52,962 nucleotides of DNA from Methylococcales bacterium. GTDB lineage: Bacteria > Pseudomonadota > Gammaproteobacteria > Methylococcales > Methylomonadaceae. A model generated the notes under the pieces. It was given only the letters and a program-made list of their open reading frames with translations. It was not told the DNA's origin and made no database searches. The stretch is taken from NCBI GenBank assembly GCA_030654015.1, contig JAURYI010000001.1, positions 1 to 52,962 of the forward strand, written 5' to 3'. Position numbers and translations under genes: made by a program. This document shows positions 43,641 through 52,826 of the stretch, piece by piece; position 1 is the stretch's first letter, and the number at the start of each line of letters is the position of its first letter.

Positions 43641-45209
43641 TCACTGTTTAGGACTATCCATATTTCGATATTGCTCCCGTTGAATGCCATATTTTTTCAG
43701 CTTGCCATAAACGGCTCGGGTACTGATGCCCATGCTGTCAGCAACCTCCTTGATATTGCCATTATATTGCGTCAACGCCAGGGTTAAAAATGACAGTTCG
43801 GCATTATTAATAGCTTGTTCTTTGAGTTCTTGCCAAGTCTTTTCACTGTCAGAAAGTCGGGATGAAAACTCCAAATCCAATACGGTCAGTTCTGCACCCG
43901 TGCTAAATAACAAACTGCGTTCAAGGACATTTTCTAATTCCCGAACATTGCCCGGCCATGAATAAGCGCGAATTTTCTGCATGACTTCACGACTCACCGA
44001 TTCAACCGTTTTATTGTATTTTTTGTTCAACCGCTGAATAATCAACTGCACCAAATAGGGAAAATCTTCAGGTCGTTGTGCCAGCGGCGGAATGCTAAGC
44101 GGCACAACATTAATTCGATAATACAGATCATGACGAAATAAACCTTGTTTAACAAGTTGTGCCAAATCGCCATTGGTGGCGGAAATAATGCGCACATCAA
44201 CGGTCAAGGTATGTTTACCACCAACGCGCTCCAATTCGCCTTCTTGCAGCACGCGCAACAAGCGAGTTTGTGCAGCGGCTGATAAGGCATCGACTTCATC
44301 CAAAAATAAAGTGCCGCCCTCAGCCCGTTCAAAATAGCCCTGATGAATTTCGATTGCGCCCGTGAACGCGCCTTTTTCATGTCCGAATAACGCGCTCTCA
44401 AGCAAACTTTCAGGAATCGCACCACAATTAATCGCCATAAACGGTTTTTGGCAACGCAGACTTATGGCATGAATCGCTCTGGCAATCAGTTCTTTGCCAA
44501 CGCCTGTTTGCCCTTGAATTAACACAGTTGCCGAGGTGGGGGCGATAATTTCAACAGACTGCAAAATTTTCTGCATGGAGGGTGATTTAGCGATAATCGC
44601 GGGCGTTTGATGTTTTTTTGCGGGTCGTGTACACCAAACATTTTGCATACTGCTTTCAATGCGTGAATGCAGGGCGTTTATATCCTGCGTTTCTTTCACT
44701 GGCGTGGTGTCGGTGTATTCCATGCCCGCATGATATTGCCCCGCTTTGGGATTGGTATAAATACATACTTCGCAACAACCGTCATTACGCGCAATGCTTT
44801 TTTTAATTTCCACTTTCGCATAACCAAAATTGCGTGCGGCAATGCCGCCAAAAACACTCGAAGTCATCCGACATAATTCTGGAAAATTACTGACGCGCTC
44901 ACCGAACGGACAACAGCTGTTGTTTACTGTGATGCAATCATTAGTGCTGGAAGCTAAAGAAAATTTACCGCCGATATTATTTTTTAGCCCCAGTATCAAT
45001 TCAATATAACTGTCTTTGCTCAATAATTTGCTGTTATCGGTATTGTTGCGATAGGTTTCTTCAAAAAAGCAGCCTGCTGTTTTGGCGATATGTTCGATTA
45101 ATTGCTCACAATGCTGCTGCCCTTGTTGTTCGCTGGCGTGCATTAATTCCAGAATAAAGGTTTGCAGGAAAAAAATCGGGCTGAGTTCAGCAAGGGAATC
45201 GTTAGTCAT
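43641..45209 (-). CDS. Sigma-54-dependent transcriptional activator with MetOD1-like cysteine-rich sensor domain
   Basis: This 522-residue enhancer-binding protein has a sensor domain at about 10-160 resembling methanogen output domain 1: [33 protein letters not shown] and DGCCEVCIY. Seven cysteines fall at about 92, 99, 100, 113, 145, 146 and 149. The AAA+ domain has GQTGVGKE (233-240), the sigma-54-contacting GAFTGA (280-285) and [12 protein letters not shown]. The C-terminal Fis-type helix-turn-helix is in [20 protein letters not shown]. The clustered cysteines suggest binding of a metal, iron-sulfur cluster or heme, which is inference. It is divergent from an operon with a sigma-54 promoter. 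Confidence 0.92.
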   Translation of the reverse strand: MTNDSLAELSPIFFLQTFILELMHASEQQGQQHCEQLIEHIAKTAGCFFEETYRNNTDNSKLLSKDSYIELILGLKNNIGGKFSLASSTNDCITVNNSCCPFGERVSNFPELCRMTSSVFGGIAARNFGYAKVEIKKSIARNDGCCEVCIYTNPKAGQYHAGMEYTDTTPVKETQDINALHSRIESSMQNVWCTRPAKKHQTPAIIAKSPSMQKILQSVEIIAPTSATVLIQGQTGVGKELIARAIHAISLRCQKPFMAINCGAIPESLLESALFGHEKGAFTGAIEIHQGYFERAEGGTLFLDEVDALSAAAQTRLLRVLQEGELERVGGKHTLTVDVRIISATNGDLAQLVKQGLFRHDLYYRINVVPLSIPPLAQRPEDFPYLVQLIIQRLNKKYNKTVESVSREVMQKIRAYSWPGNVRELENVLERSLLFSTGAELTVLDLEFSSRLSDSEKTWQELKEQAINNAELSFLTLALTQYNGNIKEVADSMGISTRAVYGKLKKYGIQREQYRNMDSPKQ

Positions 45210-45228
45210 GGCAATCGTTTGTGAAGTT

Positions 45229-45258
45229 TGAGTTCACTCATTGAAGCATGAGTTCACT
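45229..45258 (+). promoter_or_regulatory. Probable enhancer (UAS) direct repeat for the sigma-54 regulator
   Basis: TGAGTTCACT occurs at 45229-45238 and again at 45249-45258, exactly 20 bp apart, or about two helical turns. The first copy is also the right half of an imperfect GTGAA-N7-TTCAC palindrome (45221-45237). The pair ends about 60 bases upstream of the -24 element, a usual enhancer distance. It lies beside the start of the divergent regulator gene. Confidence 0.65.
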
Positions 45259-45318
45259 ATTTCAGCAATGCCTAAATATAATGCCTTGTAATATAAAGCA
45301 TAAATAATTTTTTAAAGT

Positions 45319-45334
45319 TGGCACAATATTCGCA
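45319..45334 (+). promoter_or_regulatory. Sigma-54 promoter (-24/-12) of the DUF938-SDR-YdhR operon
   Basis: TGGCAC (45319-45324) and TCGCA (45330-45334) give the invariant GG and GC doublets with exactly ten bases between them. The -24 element is a perfect match and the -12 element differs at one position from TTGCA. The transcription start would be near 45345, about 39 bases before the ATG at 45384. Confidence 0.8.
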
Positions 45335-45383
45335 TTAAGTTAAACGGGGAAACCCTGATAACAACTAACAGAGGAACATAATA

Positions 45384-46040
45384 ATGAGTCAAGAAAAGCC
45401 ACCTTTAGATCCACATCCTTTAAGCGAATATGTTGCGTGGGCGGGTTCGCGTAATCGTGAACCGATACTGGGTGTACTAAAAGAAAAATTACCTAAAGAA
45501 CAGGGTGCAGTGATGGAGCTTGCCAGCGGTAGCGGTATGCACATCAATTACTTTGCGCCCCATTTTGAGCATCTGCATTTTCACCCCACTGACAAAGATG
45601 TTGAGGTTTTTGATAACATCAAAAAATTATCTCAAGATCACGGTAACGATAATATTGCCGATCCCACGCATCTGGATTTAACCGATCCTGACACTTGGTT
45701 TATTCCTGAAAAAGCCAATACCTTCTCGGCTATTTTTTGTATCAATATTTTCCAAGTCGCCCCTATTTCTATTGCCGACGGTATGATGCAATGTGCCGCC
45801 CATTTGCTCAAGGACGATGGTTTTTTGCTGATTTACGGGCCATTTCGAGTGGAAGGTACATTTACTACCGATTCCAATAAAGAATTTCATGAAACCTTGA
45901 GTTCAGCAGGTGTTTCTGAATGGGGCTTGAAAGATGTTGCCGATTTAAGAAAAGCCGCCGAACAGCACGGTTTGGAATTAAAAGAGCAAATTGATATGCC
46001 TGCTAATAATTTCTCACTGATTTTTGGCAAAAAAGCCTAA
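45384..46040 (+). CDS. DUF938 family protein (class I SAM-dependent methyltransferase-like)
   Basis: The 218-residue product matches DUF938 proteins: PLSEYVAWAGSRNREPIL at the start, then ELASGSGMHINYFAPHF (SAM-binding motif I) and FHPTDKDVEVFDNI. FCINIFQVAPISIADGMM and a GPFRVEGTFTTDSNKEFHETL loop follow. The fold is that of class I methyltransferases; the substrate is unknown. An AGAGGAA Shine-Dalgarno sequence precedes the ATG. It is the first gene after the sigma-54 promoter and lies nine bases before the SDR gene. Confidence 0.9.
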   Translation: MSQEKPPLDPHPLSEYVAWAGSRNREPILGVLKEKLPKEQGAVMELASGSGMHINYFAPHFEHLHFHPTDKDVEVFDNIKKLSQDHGNDNIADPTHLDLTDPDTWFIPEKANTFSAIFCINIFQVAPISIADGMMQCAAHLLKDDGFLLIYGPFRVEGTFTTDSNKEFHETLSSAGVSEWGLKDVADLRKAAEQHGLELKEQIDMPANNFSLIFGKKA

Positions 46041-46049
46041 GGAAAACTC

Positions 46050-46784
46050 ATGAGCAAAGTCTGTTCAGCCGTTGTGATTGGCGTAGGCCCAGAACAAGGA
46101 TTAGGTGCGGCATTGGCAAAACATTTTGCCGCACAAGGTCTATTCGTATTTATCGCTGGACGCAGTGCAAGCAAATTGCAGCTTGTCGCCGAAAAAATAA
46201 CCCGACAAGGCGGTAAAGTGACTGCTGTGGTCACCGATGCAACGCTTGAACAGGATGTTGAACGACTCTTTGCTGAGATACAAAAACAGGCTTATCCGCT
46301 GAGTATTGCTGTTTACAATGTGGACAGCAATATCTCAGCACCCCTATTAGAAACCGACAGTGAATTGTTTACCCGCTTGTGGCAACAAAATTGTTATGGC
46401 GGTTTTTTATTTGGCAAACAAGCTCTTAACATGATGCAACAACAAGGACAAGGTACGCTCATTTTTACAGGAGCGACGGCATCAATGCGTGCCAGACCGC
46501 CTTTTACCGCCTTTGCCGCCGCAAAAGCAGGTTTGCGAGCGTTAGCACAAGGCATGGCGCGTGAGTTTGGTCCGCAAGGTGTCCATGTCGTGCATACGAT
46601 TATCGACGGCGTGATTGACGGAGAAAGGGCGAGAACACAATTTGCTGATTATGTGTCGGCTAAAGGTGACGATGGCTTGTTACAACTGGATGCGATTGCA
46701 CAAACCTATTGGGCGATTCATCAGCAACACCCCAGCGCGTGGACGCAGGAACTGGATTTAAGACCCTTTAAAGAGCCGTTTTAA
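46050..46784 (+). CDS. Short-chain dehydrogenase/reductase-like protein lacking the catalytic tyrosine
   Basis: This 244-residue Rossmann-fold protein has a nucleotide-binding glycine motif (GVGPEQGLGAAL) and AGRSASKL, which suits NADP binding. In the SDR active site the Ser (145, GATAS) and Lys159 are present, but the tyrosine of YxxxK is Phe155 (FTAFAAAK). So classical SDR hydride-transfer chemistry is doubtful unless another residue substitutes. The C-terminus ends LDLRPFKEPF, which is typical of a proteobacterial SDR subgroup. It is co-transcribed with the DUF938 gene under sigma-54 control. Confidence 0.88.
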   Translation: MSKVCSAVVIGVGPEQGLGAALAKHFAAQGLFVFIAGRSASKLQLVAEKITRQGGKVTAVVTDATLEQDVERLFAEIQKQAYPLSIAVYNVDSNISAPLLETDSELFTRLWQQNCYGGFLFGKQALNMMQQQGQGTLIFTGATASMRARPPFTAFAAAKAGLRALAQGMAREFGPQGVHVVHTIIDGVIDGERARTQFADYVSAKGDDGLLQLDAIAQTYWAIHQQHPSAWTQELDLRPFKEPF

Positions 46785-46815
46785 TGACCTTTAAACATTA
46801 ACAGTGAGATTAAAA

Positions 46816-47130
46816 ATGAAAAAAACTTTTTTGTATGCTGAATATCAAGTATCCATCCCCTTCGATACCATTGATTGGCAACCTATCAACGTTGATATGA
46901 AACAATATGCGGGCTTAAAGTCGAAAACATGGTTAAGTGGCATAAACACCAACACAGTAGGCGGATTTTATGAGTTCGACTCGGTAGAAAATGCACAAAA
47001 ATATATTGATGGTTTACTGCTGCCCTTTGCTAAACAGGTCAATGGCAATCTATCAGTAAAACTTTTTGATGGCGACATCACTCAAGAAGCCAATATAGGG
47101 ATGCTGTCGCCCTTTTATCCTTCTGAATAA
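46816..47130 (+). CDS. YdhR-type small protein (putative monooxygenase fold)
   Basis: The 104-residue product (MKKTFLYAEYQVSIPFDTID start) matches the YdhR family. KTWLSGINTNTVGGFYEFDSVENAQKYID carries the family's conserved core. YdhR has a dimeric alpha/beta-barrel fold related to antibiotic-biosynthesis monooxygenases, with no established substrate. A GTG four codons upstream (46804) is the alternative start. It is the third gene of the sigma-54-driven operon. Confidence 0.8.
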   Translation: MKKTFLYAEYQVSIPFDTIDWQPINVDMKQYAGLKSKTWLSGINTNTVGGFYEFDSVENAQKYIDGLLLPFAKQVNGNLSVKLFDGDITQEANIGMLSPFYPSE

Positions 47131-47154
47131 TCAAGCCCCGCCAAGCGTTGTTAA

Positions 47155-47179
47155 ATAGGTGCGGAGTAACCGCACCTAT
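47155..47179. terminator. Hairpin between convergent YdhR-like and acs genes
   Basis: A perfect 10-bp inverted repeat (ATAGGTGCGG and CCGCACCTAT) with a 5-base loop lies in the 73-base convergent gap. There is no T-run, so the terminator call rests on position and stem strength. It could act on both strands. Confidence 0.5.
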
Positions 47180-47203
47180 ACAACACATCATCACGCCAGC
47201 GGA

Positions 47204-49096
47204 TTATTCTTCCAGCGTACTTAAATCACCAATATCCTGACCCAATGCCTGCGCTTTCAACACACGGCGCATAATTTTTCCGCTTCGGGTTTTGGGCAAC
47301 ACATCAATAAACGCGACTTCTTCAGGACGAGCTATCGCGCCCATCATTTCACCAACGTGTTCTCTGAGTTCTTTTTCCAGCGCGGGACTGGGTTCGTAAC
47401 CTTTGCGCAGCACCACATAACAATGAATGGCGTAGCCTTTCAGCGCGTGCGGCAAACCGATAGCGGCGGATTCAGCAATGGCAGGATGGCTCATTAATGC
47501 ACTTTCAATTTCTGCCGAACCCAGTCTGTAACCACTGACTTTAATCACGTCGTCGGTTCTGCCGATAATCCAGTAATAACCGTCTTCGTCTATACGCGCC
47601 GCATCGCCTGAATGATACCAGCCCTGTTGTTCGTATTTCTGCCAATAGAGTTCTTTGAAGCGGTCAGGATCTTGATACACCGTCCGCGCCATACCCGGCC
47701 ACGGGGTTTTTATCACTAAATTACCTTCTTCGTCCACAGGGGTTTTTTCGCCCGTGTCAGTCACAACATCGACTTCAATACCAAAAAATGGTTTGGTTGC
47801 CGATCCGGGTTTTAACGGTAAGGCGGGAATGGGGCAGATAATAAAACCGCCTGTTTCCGTTTGCCACCAAGTATCAATAATGGGGCACTTTTCTTTACCG
47901 ATGACTTTGTAATACCATTTCCACGCTTCTGGATTAATCGGTTCACCGACTGAACCCAATAAGCGTAACGAGCTTAAATCGTGTTTATTCGGCCACGACT
48001 CGCCATAACGCATCAAGCCGCGAATCGCGGTTGGTGAAGTATATAAAATGTTAATCCCATATTTTTCAATCATCTTCCACCAGCGATTCGGATAGGGATG
48101 ATTAGGCGCACCTTCGTATAAAAAGATAGTCGCGCCATTAATAAGCGGGGAATACACGATATAAGAATGCCCAGTAATCCAACCAGGATCAGCGGCACAC
48201 CACCAGCGGTCTTCGGGTTTTATATCAAATGCCATTTTGTGGGTGGTGGCGGTGTACACGCTGTAACCACCATGCGTATGCACCAAACCTTTGGGCTTGC
48301 CCGTAGAACCCGAGGTATAGAGAATAAATAACATATCCTCGGCATCCATAATTTCGGTTTCACATTGTGCTGCGGCAATCGGCAGACTTTTTAAATCATG
48401 AAACCAGTAATCACGGTCATTTTCCATGAACACATCGACACCCGTACGTTTGACGGTGATACACACTTCCACGGTAGGCGTGTGTTCCAAGGCTTTGTTG
48501 ACAATTTCTTTTAAGTTGCTGGCTTTGCCGCGTCTGAATCCGCCATCTGCGGTGACAACGACGCGACTGTTGGCATCATTGATTCTATCCGCCAAGGCTT
48601 CGTGACTGAAACCGCCGTAAACCACACTGTGCGCCGCGCCAATTTTGGCACAGGCGAGCATGGCAAACAGTTGTTCGGGAATTTGCGGCAGGTAAATAGT
48701 GACAATATCGCCTTTTTTAACACCCATTGCCTTTAAGATATTGGCAAATTCGCACACTTCGCGATTGAGTGCGTGATAGGAAAAACTGCGTAAATCGCCG
48801 GGTTCGCCTTCCCAGATAATGGCTAATTTATTGCGATTGGCGGTTTTTAAATGGCGATCTATGGCATTTAAAATAATGTTGGTTTTGCCACCCGTAAACC
48901 ATTTAAAAAACGGCGGATTACTATCATCAAGAACTTTGTCCCATTTTGTTGTCCATTCCAGAGTTTCGGCTTGTTTTTCCCAAAAATCAAGTGGATTGGC
49001 AATAGAGTCCGCATAGTTGTTGTCGTATTCCTTAACGTTTGCGTAATCTATAACTTGTTGTGACGGATTAAAGAGTTGCTCATCAGACTGTTTCAT
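47204..49096 (-). CDS. acs: Acetyl-CoA synthetase (acetate-CoA ligase)
   Basis: This 630-residue ANL-superfamily ligase activates acetate via acetyl-AMP to acetyl-CoA. Signatures are [20 protein letters not shown] (about 252-271, P-loop), TWWQTETGG (about 402-410), [18 protein letters not shown], and the C-terminal [14 protein letters not shown] with the catalytic, acetylatable lysine. [14 protein letters not shown] is typical of Acs, not of long-chain ligases. Length is normal. It is divergent from an aldehyde dehydrogenase gene, so the pair could convert an aldehyde to acetate and then to acetyl-CoA. Confidence 0.95.
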   Translation of the reverse strand: MKQSDEQLFNPSQQVIDYANVKEYDNNYADSIANPLDFWEKQAETLEWTTKWDKVLDDSNPPFFKWFTGGKTNIILNAIDRHLKTANRNKLAIIWEGEPGDLRSFSYHALNREVCEFANILKAMGVKKGDIVTIYLPQIPEQLFAMLACAKIGAAHSVVYGGFSHEALADRINDANSRVVVTADGGFRRGKASNLKEIVNKALEHTPTVEVCITVKRTGVDVFMENDRDYWFHDLKSLPIAAAQCETEIMDAEDMLFILYTSGSTGKPKGLVHTHGGYSVYTATTHKMAFDIKPEDRWWCAADPGWITGHSYIVYSPLINGATIFLYEGAPNHPYPNRWWKMIEKYGINILYTSPTAIRGLMRYGESWPNKHDLSSLRLLGSVGEPINPEAWKWYYKVIGKEKCPIIDTWWQTETGGFIICPIPALPLKPGSATKPFFGIEVDVVTDTGEKTPVDEEGNLVIKTPWPGMARTVYQDPDRFKELYWQKYEQQGWYHSGDAARIDEDGYYWIIGRTDDVIKVSGYRLGSAEIESALMSHPAIAESAAIGLPHALKGYAIHCYVVLRKGYEPSPALEKELREHVGEMMGAIARPEEVAFIDVLPKTRSGKIMRRVLKAQALGQDIGDLSTLEE

Positions 49097-49253
49097 AATT
49101 ATTTTTTTTTAAAATTAAGTGGTTTTTGGAGTATATCCGAGTTTTAAATTATATGTAAACCGAACAGATAGCTACCGTGCTATTATTGTATAAAATAACT
49201 ACAAATCAACAACTTACTGATATATATTTTTTTGTAACGATAGTTAGCTGAAT

Positions 49254-49288
49254 ATAGTTTTTACTGGATAGCCAATAAAAACTATGCT
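49254..49288 (+). promoter_or_regulatory. Candidate aldehyde dehydrogenase promoter overlapped by an inverted repeat
   Basis: TTTACT (49260-49265) and TATGCT (49283-49288) are separated by 17 bases and would place transcription start about 37 bases before the ATG at 49332. A perfect 10-bp inverted repeat (ATAGTTTTTA at 49254-49263, TAAAAACTAT at 49276-49285) covers both boxes and could be an operator. The rest of the 235-base acs/aldehyde dehydrogenase gap shows no clear acs promoter. Confidence 0.4.
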
Positions 49289-49331
49289 ATATCTTACCCT
49301 CACTTTCACCTCGACAAACAAAGAGCCTATC

Positions 49332-50828
49332 ATGACTACTACGCTAAGCAGTACCACTACTGATTTTATCCGCCAACCCAAACAACTTTTCATCAACGGC
49401 GCGTGGGTTGCTGCCGTGTCAGGTAAAACGTTTGATGTTATCAATCCTGCGACTGCTGAAGTCATTGCTCATGTCGCTGAGGGCGATAAAGCCGATGTAG
49501 ATAAAGCGGTTAAAGCAGCGCGTCAGGCATTGGAAAGTAACGCATGGGCAAATATGACTCCCGCTGAACGGGGCAAATTACTGTGGCGAATCGGTGATTT
49601 AATTCTGCACTATGCTGATGAATTGGCTGAACTGGAATCATTGGATAATGGCAAACCTGTAGCAGTCGCACGCGCGGCAGATGTAGCACTTGCCGCTGAT
49701 ATTTTTCATTATATGGCGGGCTGGGCGACTAAATTACACGGTTTAACCATTCCGTTGTCCGTGCCTTACACGCCATCGGCGCAGTACCATTCTTATACCC
49801 GCTTAGAACCTGTCGGCGTGGTCGGGCAGATTATTCCGTGGAATTTTCCGCTCTTAATGGCGGCATGGAAATTAGCTCCCGCATTGACCACAGGCTGTAC
49901 GGTGGTGTTAAAAGTCGCCGAAGAAACGCCATTATCCGCATTACGGCTGGGTGAAATTTTACAAGAAGCGGGCGTACCTGACGGCGTGGTGAATATCATC
50001 ACTGGCTTTGGTGAAACCGCTGGCGCGGCATTAGCAGGACACCCTGACGTTGATAAAATTGCGTTTACGGGGTCAACCGAAGTGGGCAAAATTATTGTCA
50101 AAGCCGCCGCAGGTAATTTAAAACGCCTGTCCTTAGAATTGGGCGGAAAATCCCCCAGTCTTATTTTGCGTGATGCCGATTTGGAACGCGCTATTCCTGG
50201 TGCAGCAAGCGGCATTTTCTTTAATCAAGGACAATGTTGCTGTGCAGGTTCACGACTGTATGTCGCACAGGAAATATTTGATGAAGTGGTGGAAGGCGTA
50301 GCAGCTATCGCTAAAAATATTAAAGTGGGTGCAGGGCTAAATGCACAAACTGAAATGGGGCCGCTGGTATCTGATATTCAACTCAGACGCGTGTGCAGCT
50401 ATTTGCAAGCAGGTGTCGAAGAAGGTGCGCAAGTATTAGCAGGCGGTAAACAAAGCGAAGGCGCGGGTTATTTTGTTGAACCTACCGTGTTAATCAATAC
50501 CACGCATGATATGAAAGTAGTCAAAGAAGAGATTTTTGGCCCTGTGATTGTCGCCATGCCGTTTAAAGAGGTTGATGATGAACTGATTCGCTTGGCCAAT
50601 GATTCTATTTATGGCTTGGCGGCAGGGATTTGGACACGCGATGTCAGCAAAGCGCATACCTTGGCGAATAAGTTACAGGCAGGTACTGTGTGGGTGAATT
50701 GTTACAATATTTTTGATGCGGCGTTACCGTTTGGCGGTTATAAGCAATCTGGCTGGGGGCGTGAGATGGGTGCGGCGGTGTTGGAGCATTACACTGAAAG
50801 TAAAGCGATTACCATGCGCATTGACTAG
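49332..50828 (+). CDS. NAD(P)-dependent aldehyde dehydrogenase (ALDH1/2-like)
   Basis: The 498-residue enzyme oxidises an aldehyde to the acid. It has PVGVVGQIIPWNFPLLMAAW, GSTEVGK, LELGGKSPSLIL with the general-base Glu, and FFNQGQCCCAGSRL with the catalytic Cys. EEIFGPV and the C-terminal PFGGYKQSGWGREMG also match. These are the ALDH1/2 (betaine/retinal/acetaldehyde type) signatures; substrate cannot be read from sequence. The ATG at 49332 is chosen because the 16 upstream in-frame codons from 49284 overlap the promoter region and are not family sequence. Confidence 0.93.
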   Translation: MTTTLSSTTTDFIRQPKQLFINGAWVAAVSGKTFDVINPATAEVIAHVAEGDKADVDKAVKAARQALESNAWANMTPAERGKLLWRIGDLILHYADELAELESLDNGKPVAVARAADVALAADIFHYMAGWATKLHGLTIPLSVPYTPSAQYHSYTRLEPVGVVGQIIPWNFPLLMAAWKLAPALTTGCTVVLKVAEETPLSALRLGEILQEAGVPDGVVNIITGFGETAGAALAGHPDVDKIAFTGSTEVGKIIVKAAAGNLKRLSLELGGKSPSLILRDADLERAIPGAASGIFFNQGQCCCAGSRLYVAQEIFDEVVEGVAAIAKNIKVGAGLNAQTEMGPLVSDIQLRRVCSYLQAGVEEGAQVLAGGKQSEGAGYFVEPTVLINTTHDMKVVKEEIFGPVIVAMPFKEVDDELIRLANDSIYGLAAGIWTRDVSKAHTLANKLQAGTVWVNCYNIFDAALPFGGYKQSGWGREMGAAVLEHYTESKAITMRID

Positions 50829-50840
50829 ATAGACACCTCA

Positions 50841-50873
50841 AGACCTCGGAGGTTTTAAAAACCTCCGAGGTCT
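50841..50873. terminator. Long perfect hairpin between convergent genes
   Basis: Two perfect 16-bp arms (50841-50856 and 50858-50873, beginning AGACCTCGGAGG) flank a single central base. The A/T-rich apex would leave a stem of about 12-14 bp in RNA. It lies between the aldehyde dehydrogenase gene and the nitroreductase gene, which converge, and probably terminates both. The sequence is of the kind that recurs as a dispersed intergenic repeat in many bacteria. Confidence 0.65.
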
Positions 50874-50894
50874 GCATACGATAAGCTAAAAAAA

Positions 50895-51497
50895 TTACTT
50901 AATTTCCTTGCCCCACTGTCCAGCATAAAAGCGTTGTTCCAATGGAACCCGCGACCGCTCAGCGACTTCAGGGACTTTAAAATCAGCATCCAATGCGTCT
51001 ACATCACCCTGATAACCGACTGCCATCATTGCCATCGGCGTACAGTCATGGGGCAAATGAAACACTGCACGCGCTTTTTCGCCGTCAAAACCGCCCATCT
51101 GATGCACCACCAAACCCAATGCCGTGGCTTGTAAACACAGATTAGCCGCTGCCGCGCCTGTATCATACATTGCCCAACGGTTGGGTTTGTCGTTGTGATT
51201 AAAATTAGTCATTGCCACCGACAGCACTAGCACAGGCGCGTTTTTTGCCCAGAGTTGGTTTCTTTCCACTACGGTGCTGAACGCATCTTGCCAACTGTCG
51301 GCATCGGTATTTTTATTGCACACGATAAACCGCCACGGTTGATCGTTAAAACACGATGCCGCCCACCGCGCCGCTTCCAGCAATGCCAATACATCATCAT
51401 GACTAACAGGTTTGTTGGGAGCAAATGCGCGTGGACTCCAGCGGGCTTCAATAATATCGTGAATTTTTACACTGGTTATTGCAGGTTTGGCGGGCAT
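50895..51497 (-). CDS. Nitroreductase family protein (FMN-dependent)
   Basis: This 200-residue flavoprotein of the nitroreductase fold has RWSPRAFAPNKPV (FMN phosphate-binding Arg-Ser) near residues 18-30. AARWAASCFNDQPWRFIV (about 52-69), AMYDTGAAAANLCLQATALGL and a C-terminal MMAVGYQGD complete the fold. Such enzymes reduce nitro compounds, quinones or similar acceptors with NAD(P)H; the natural substrate is unknown. The ATG at 51497 has an AAGGA sequence at normal spacing. Confidence 0.92.
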   Translation of the reverse strand: MPAKPAITSVKIHDIIEARWSPRAFAPNKPVSHDDVLALLEAARWAASCFNDQPWRFIVCNKNTDADSWQDAFSTVVERNQLWAKNAPVLVLSVAMTNFNHNDKPNRWAMYDTGAAAANLCLQATALGLVVHQMGGFDGEKARAVFHLPHDCTPMAMMAVGYQGDVDALDADFKVPEVAERSRVPLEQRFYAGQWGKEIK

Positions 51498-51559
51498 GGA
51501 GATATCCTTAAGTTCATTTTTAGGTAGAGGATTAAACCTGTTGTAAGGATGTGAACGAC

Positions 51560-51583
51560 TGCCAGTCCTTTAGATGACTGGCA
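51560..51583. repeat. Inverted repeat after the acyl carrier protein gene
   Basis: TGCCAGTC (51560-51567) and GACTGGCA (51576-51583) pair perfectly over 8 bp with an 8-base loop, just after the acyl carrier protein stop. The left arm with its flank (GACTGCCAGTCCTT) recurs at about 52830-52843, so it belongs to a small repeat family. Confidence 0.55.
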
Positions 51584-51589
51584 TAGGCG

Positions 51590-51841
51590 TTAAACACTTT
51601 GTTTACCTTGTATAAAACTGACCAGACTGCCAAAAGTTTCAAATACCTCTGCATTAATTTCATCGTCTTCAATAATACAATTCAGTTGCTCTTCAATTAA
51701 GGTAATCACATTAACCACACCGATGGAATCCAATTCGGCTAAATTGCCTAATAACGGTGTCGTGCTATTGAATAAGGTAATATCTGACTCTATGTGCAAG
51801 GCTTGTTGTAACAAGTCTTGGGTAAATTTATTCATATCCAT
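51590..51841 (-). CDS. Stand-alone acyl carrier protein (phosphopantetheine-binding)
   Basis: The 83-residue acidic, helical protein has AELDSIGVVNVITLIEEQLN, where the Ser of the DSIG motif (about residue 39) is the expected 4'-phosphopantetheine attachment site. It is not the housekeeping fatty-acid ACP, whose motif is DSLDTVE and which normally sits between fabG and fabF. No ketosynthase or adenylation gene is nearby. It may carry acyl or aminoacyl groups for a specialised pathway encoded elsewhere. The start may instead be the ATG two codons downstream. Confidence 0.85.
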   Translation of the reverse strand: MDMNKFTQDLLQQALHIESDITLFNSTTPLLGNLAELDSIGVVNVITLIEEQLNCIIEDDEINAEVFETFGSLVSFIQGKQSV

Positions 51842-52004
51842 GTACTACTCGGCGAACTATTCGCAATAAAAGTCATTATAATTATTCTAATAAAATTATT
51901 TTACAAAACACGCGATTATCTATGAAAACCCGATATTGAACAATTTATTTATCACACCCACTTTTTTTCACCACCCGATTGCCACACTTGCCTGAACTGA
52001 ATTT

Positions 52005-52811
52005 ATGAAAATAATATTGATTTTATTACTCTCTTTACCTGTATTGGCTAGTGCTGAGGTGTATCAATGGCACGATGCCAATGGTAAAACCCATTTTTCC
52101 GACCACACTGCCGAACCTGAAGCAAAAACGCTGACAATAAAAACCACGCAGGGTTTTTATCATGTAAAAGCTGTTTTTGATGGTGATACGGTGGTTTTGA
52201 ACGATGGGCAAAAAATTCGCCTGTTGGGCATCAATACGCCTGAAATAGCCCACCGTGGCAATGAAGCGGATGCAGGTGGCAATGAAGCGAAAAATTGGCT
52301 GATTGCCAAGCTGAAAAACGGCAAAGTACGCTTGGAAACCGATTTTGAAAAAACCGACAGCTACGGGCGAACTTTAGGGCATTTATTCACCGAAAATAAC
52401 GAGCATATCAACGCGCTGTTAGTTGCCGCAGGCTTGGCACAAGCCAGTATCTGGCCGCCGAATTTAAAATACACCAATGAATTAGTGAATGCCCAGCAAC
52501 AAGCAGAAACTGCGAAACTGGGCATTTGGCAACGCCCAGAATACGCGCCGATTCCTGTCGATGAACTAACCGAAGACGGACATCACGGCTGGACACGCAT
52601 TATAGGCAAAGTGAAGAAAGTCGATCCTGCCAAAAAATTTGTCTATCTGGAATTTTCCGAGCGTTTTAATGCGCGTATTGAAAAAGCCTCGCTGTCGCTA
52701 TTTCCCGACCTGAACAGCTATCAGGGTAAAACCATTGAAGTACGCGGCTGGCTGAATAAACGCGGCGATACCTTTTCCATGTTGATTCGTCATCCCAGTG
52801 CCATAAAATAA
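52005..52811 (+). CDS. Exported thermonuclease-family protein with DUF4124 N-terminal domain
   Basis: The 268-residue product has a signal peptide (MKIILILLLSLPVLASA), a short DUF4124 motif (EVYQWHDANGKTHFSD, about 18-33) and an SNase-like OB-fold. The OB-fold has VFDGDTVVL, KIRLLGINTPE with a catalytic-type Arg, and DSYGRTLGHLF with the second Arg. A C-terminal OB-like segment (about 195-265) follows. Known family members hydrolyse DNA or RNA with calcium. It probably acts in the periplasm or outside the cell. The gene stands alone on the plus strand. Confidence 0.9.
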   Translation: MKIILILLLSLPVLASAEVYQWHDANGKTHFSDHTAEPEAKTLTIKTTQGFYHVKAVFDGDTVVLNDGQKIRLLGINTPEIAHRGNEADAGGNEAKNWLIAKLKNGKVRLETDFEKTDSYGRTLGHLFTENNEHINALLVAAGLAQASIWPPNLKYTNELVNAQQQAETAKLGIWQRPEYAPIPVDELTEDGHHGWTRIIGKVKKVDPAKKFVYLEFSERFNARIEKASLSLFPDLNSYQGKTIEVRGWLNKRGDTFSMLIRHPSAIK

Positions 52812-52826
52812 CGTTTACCTGCAAGC

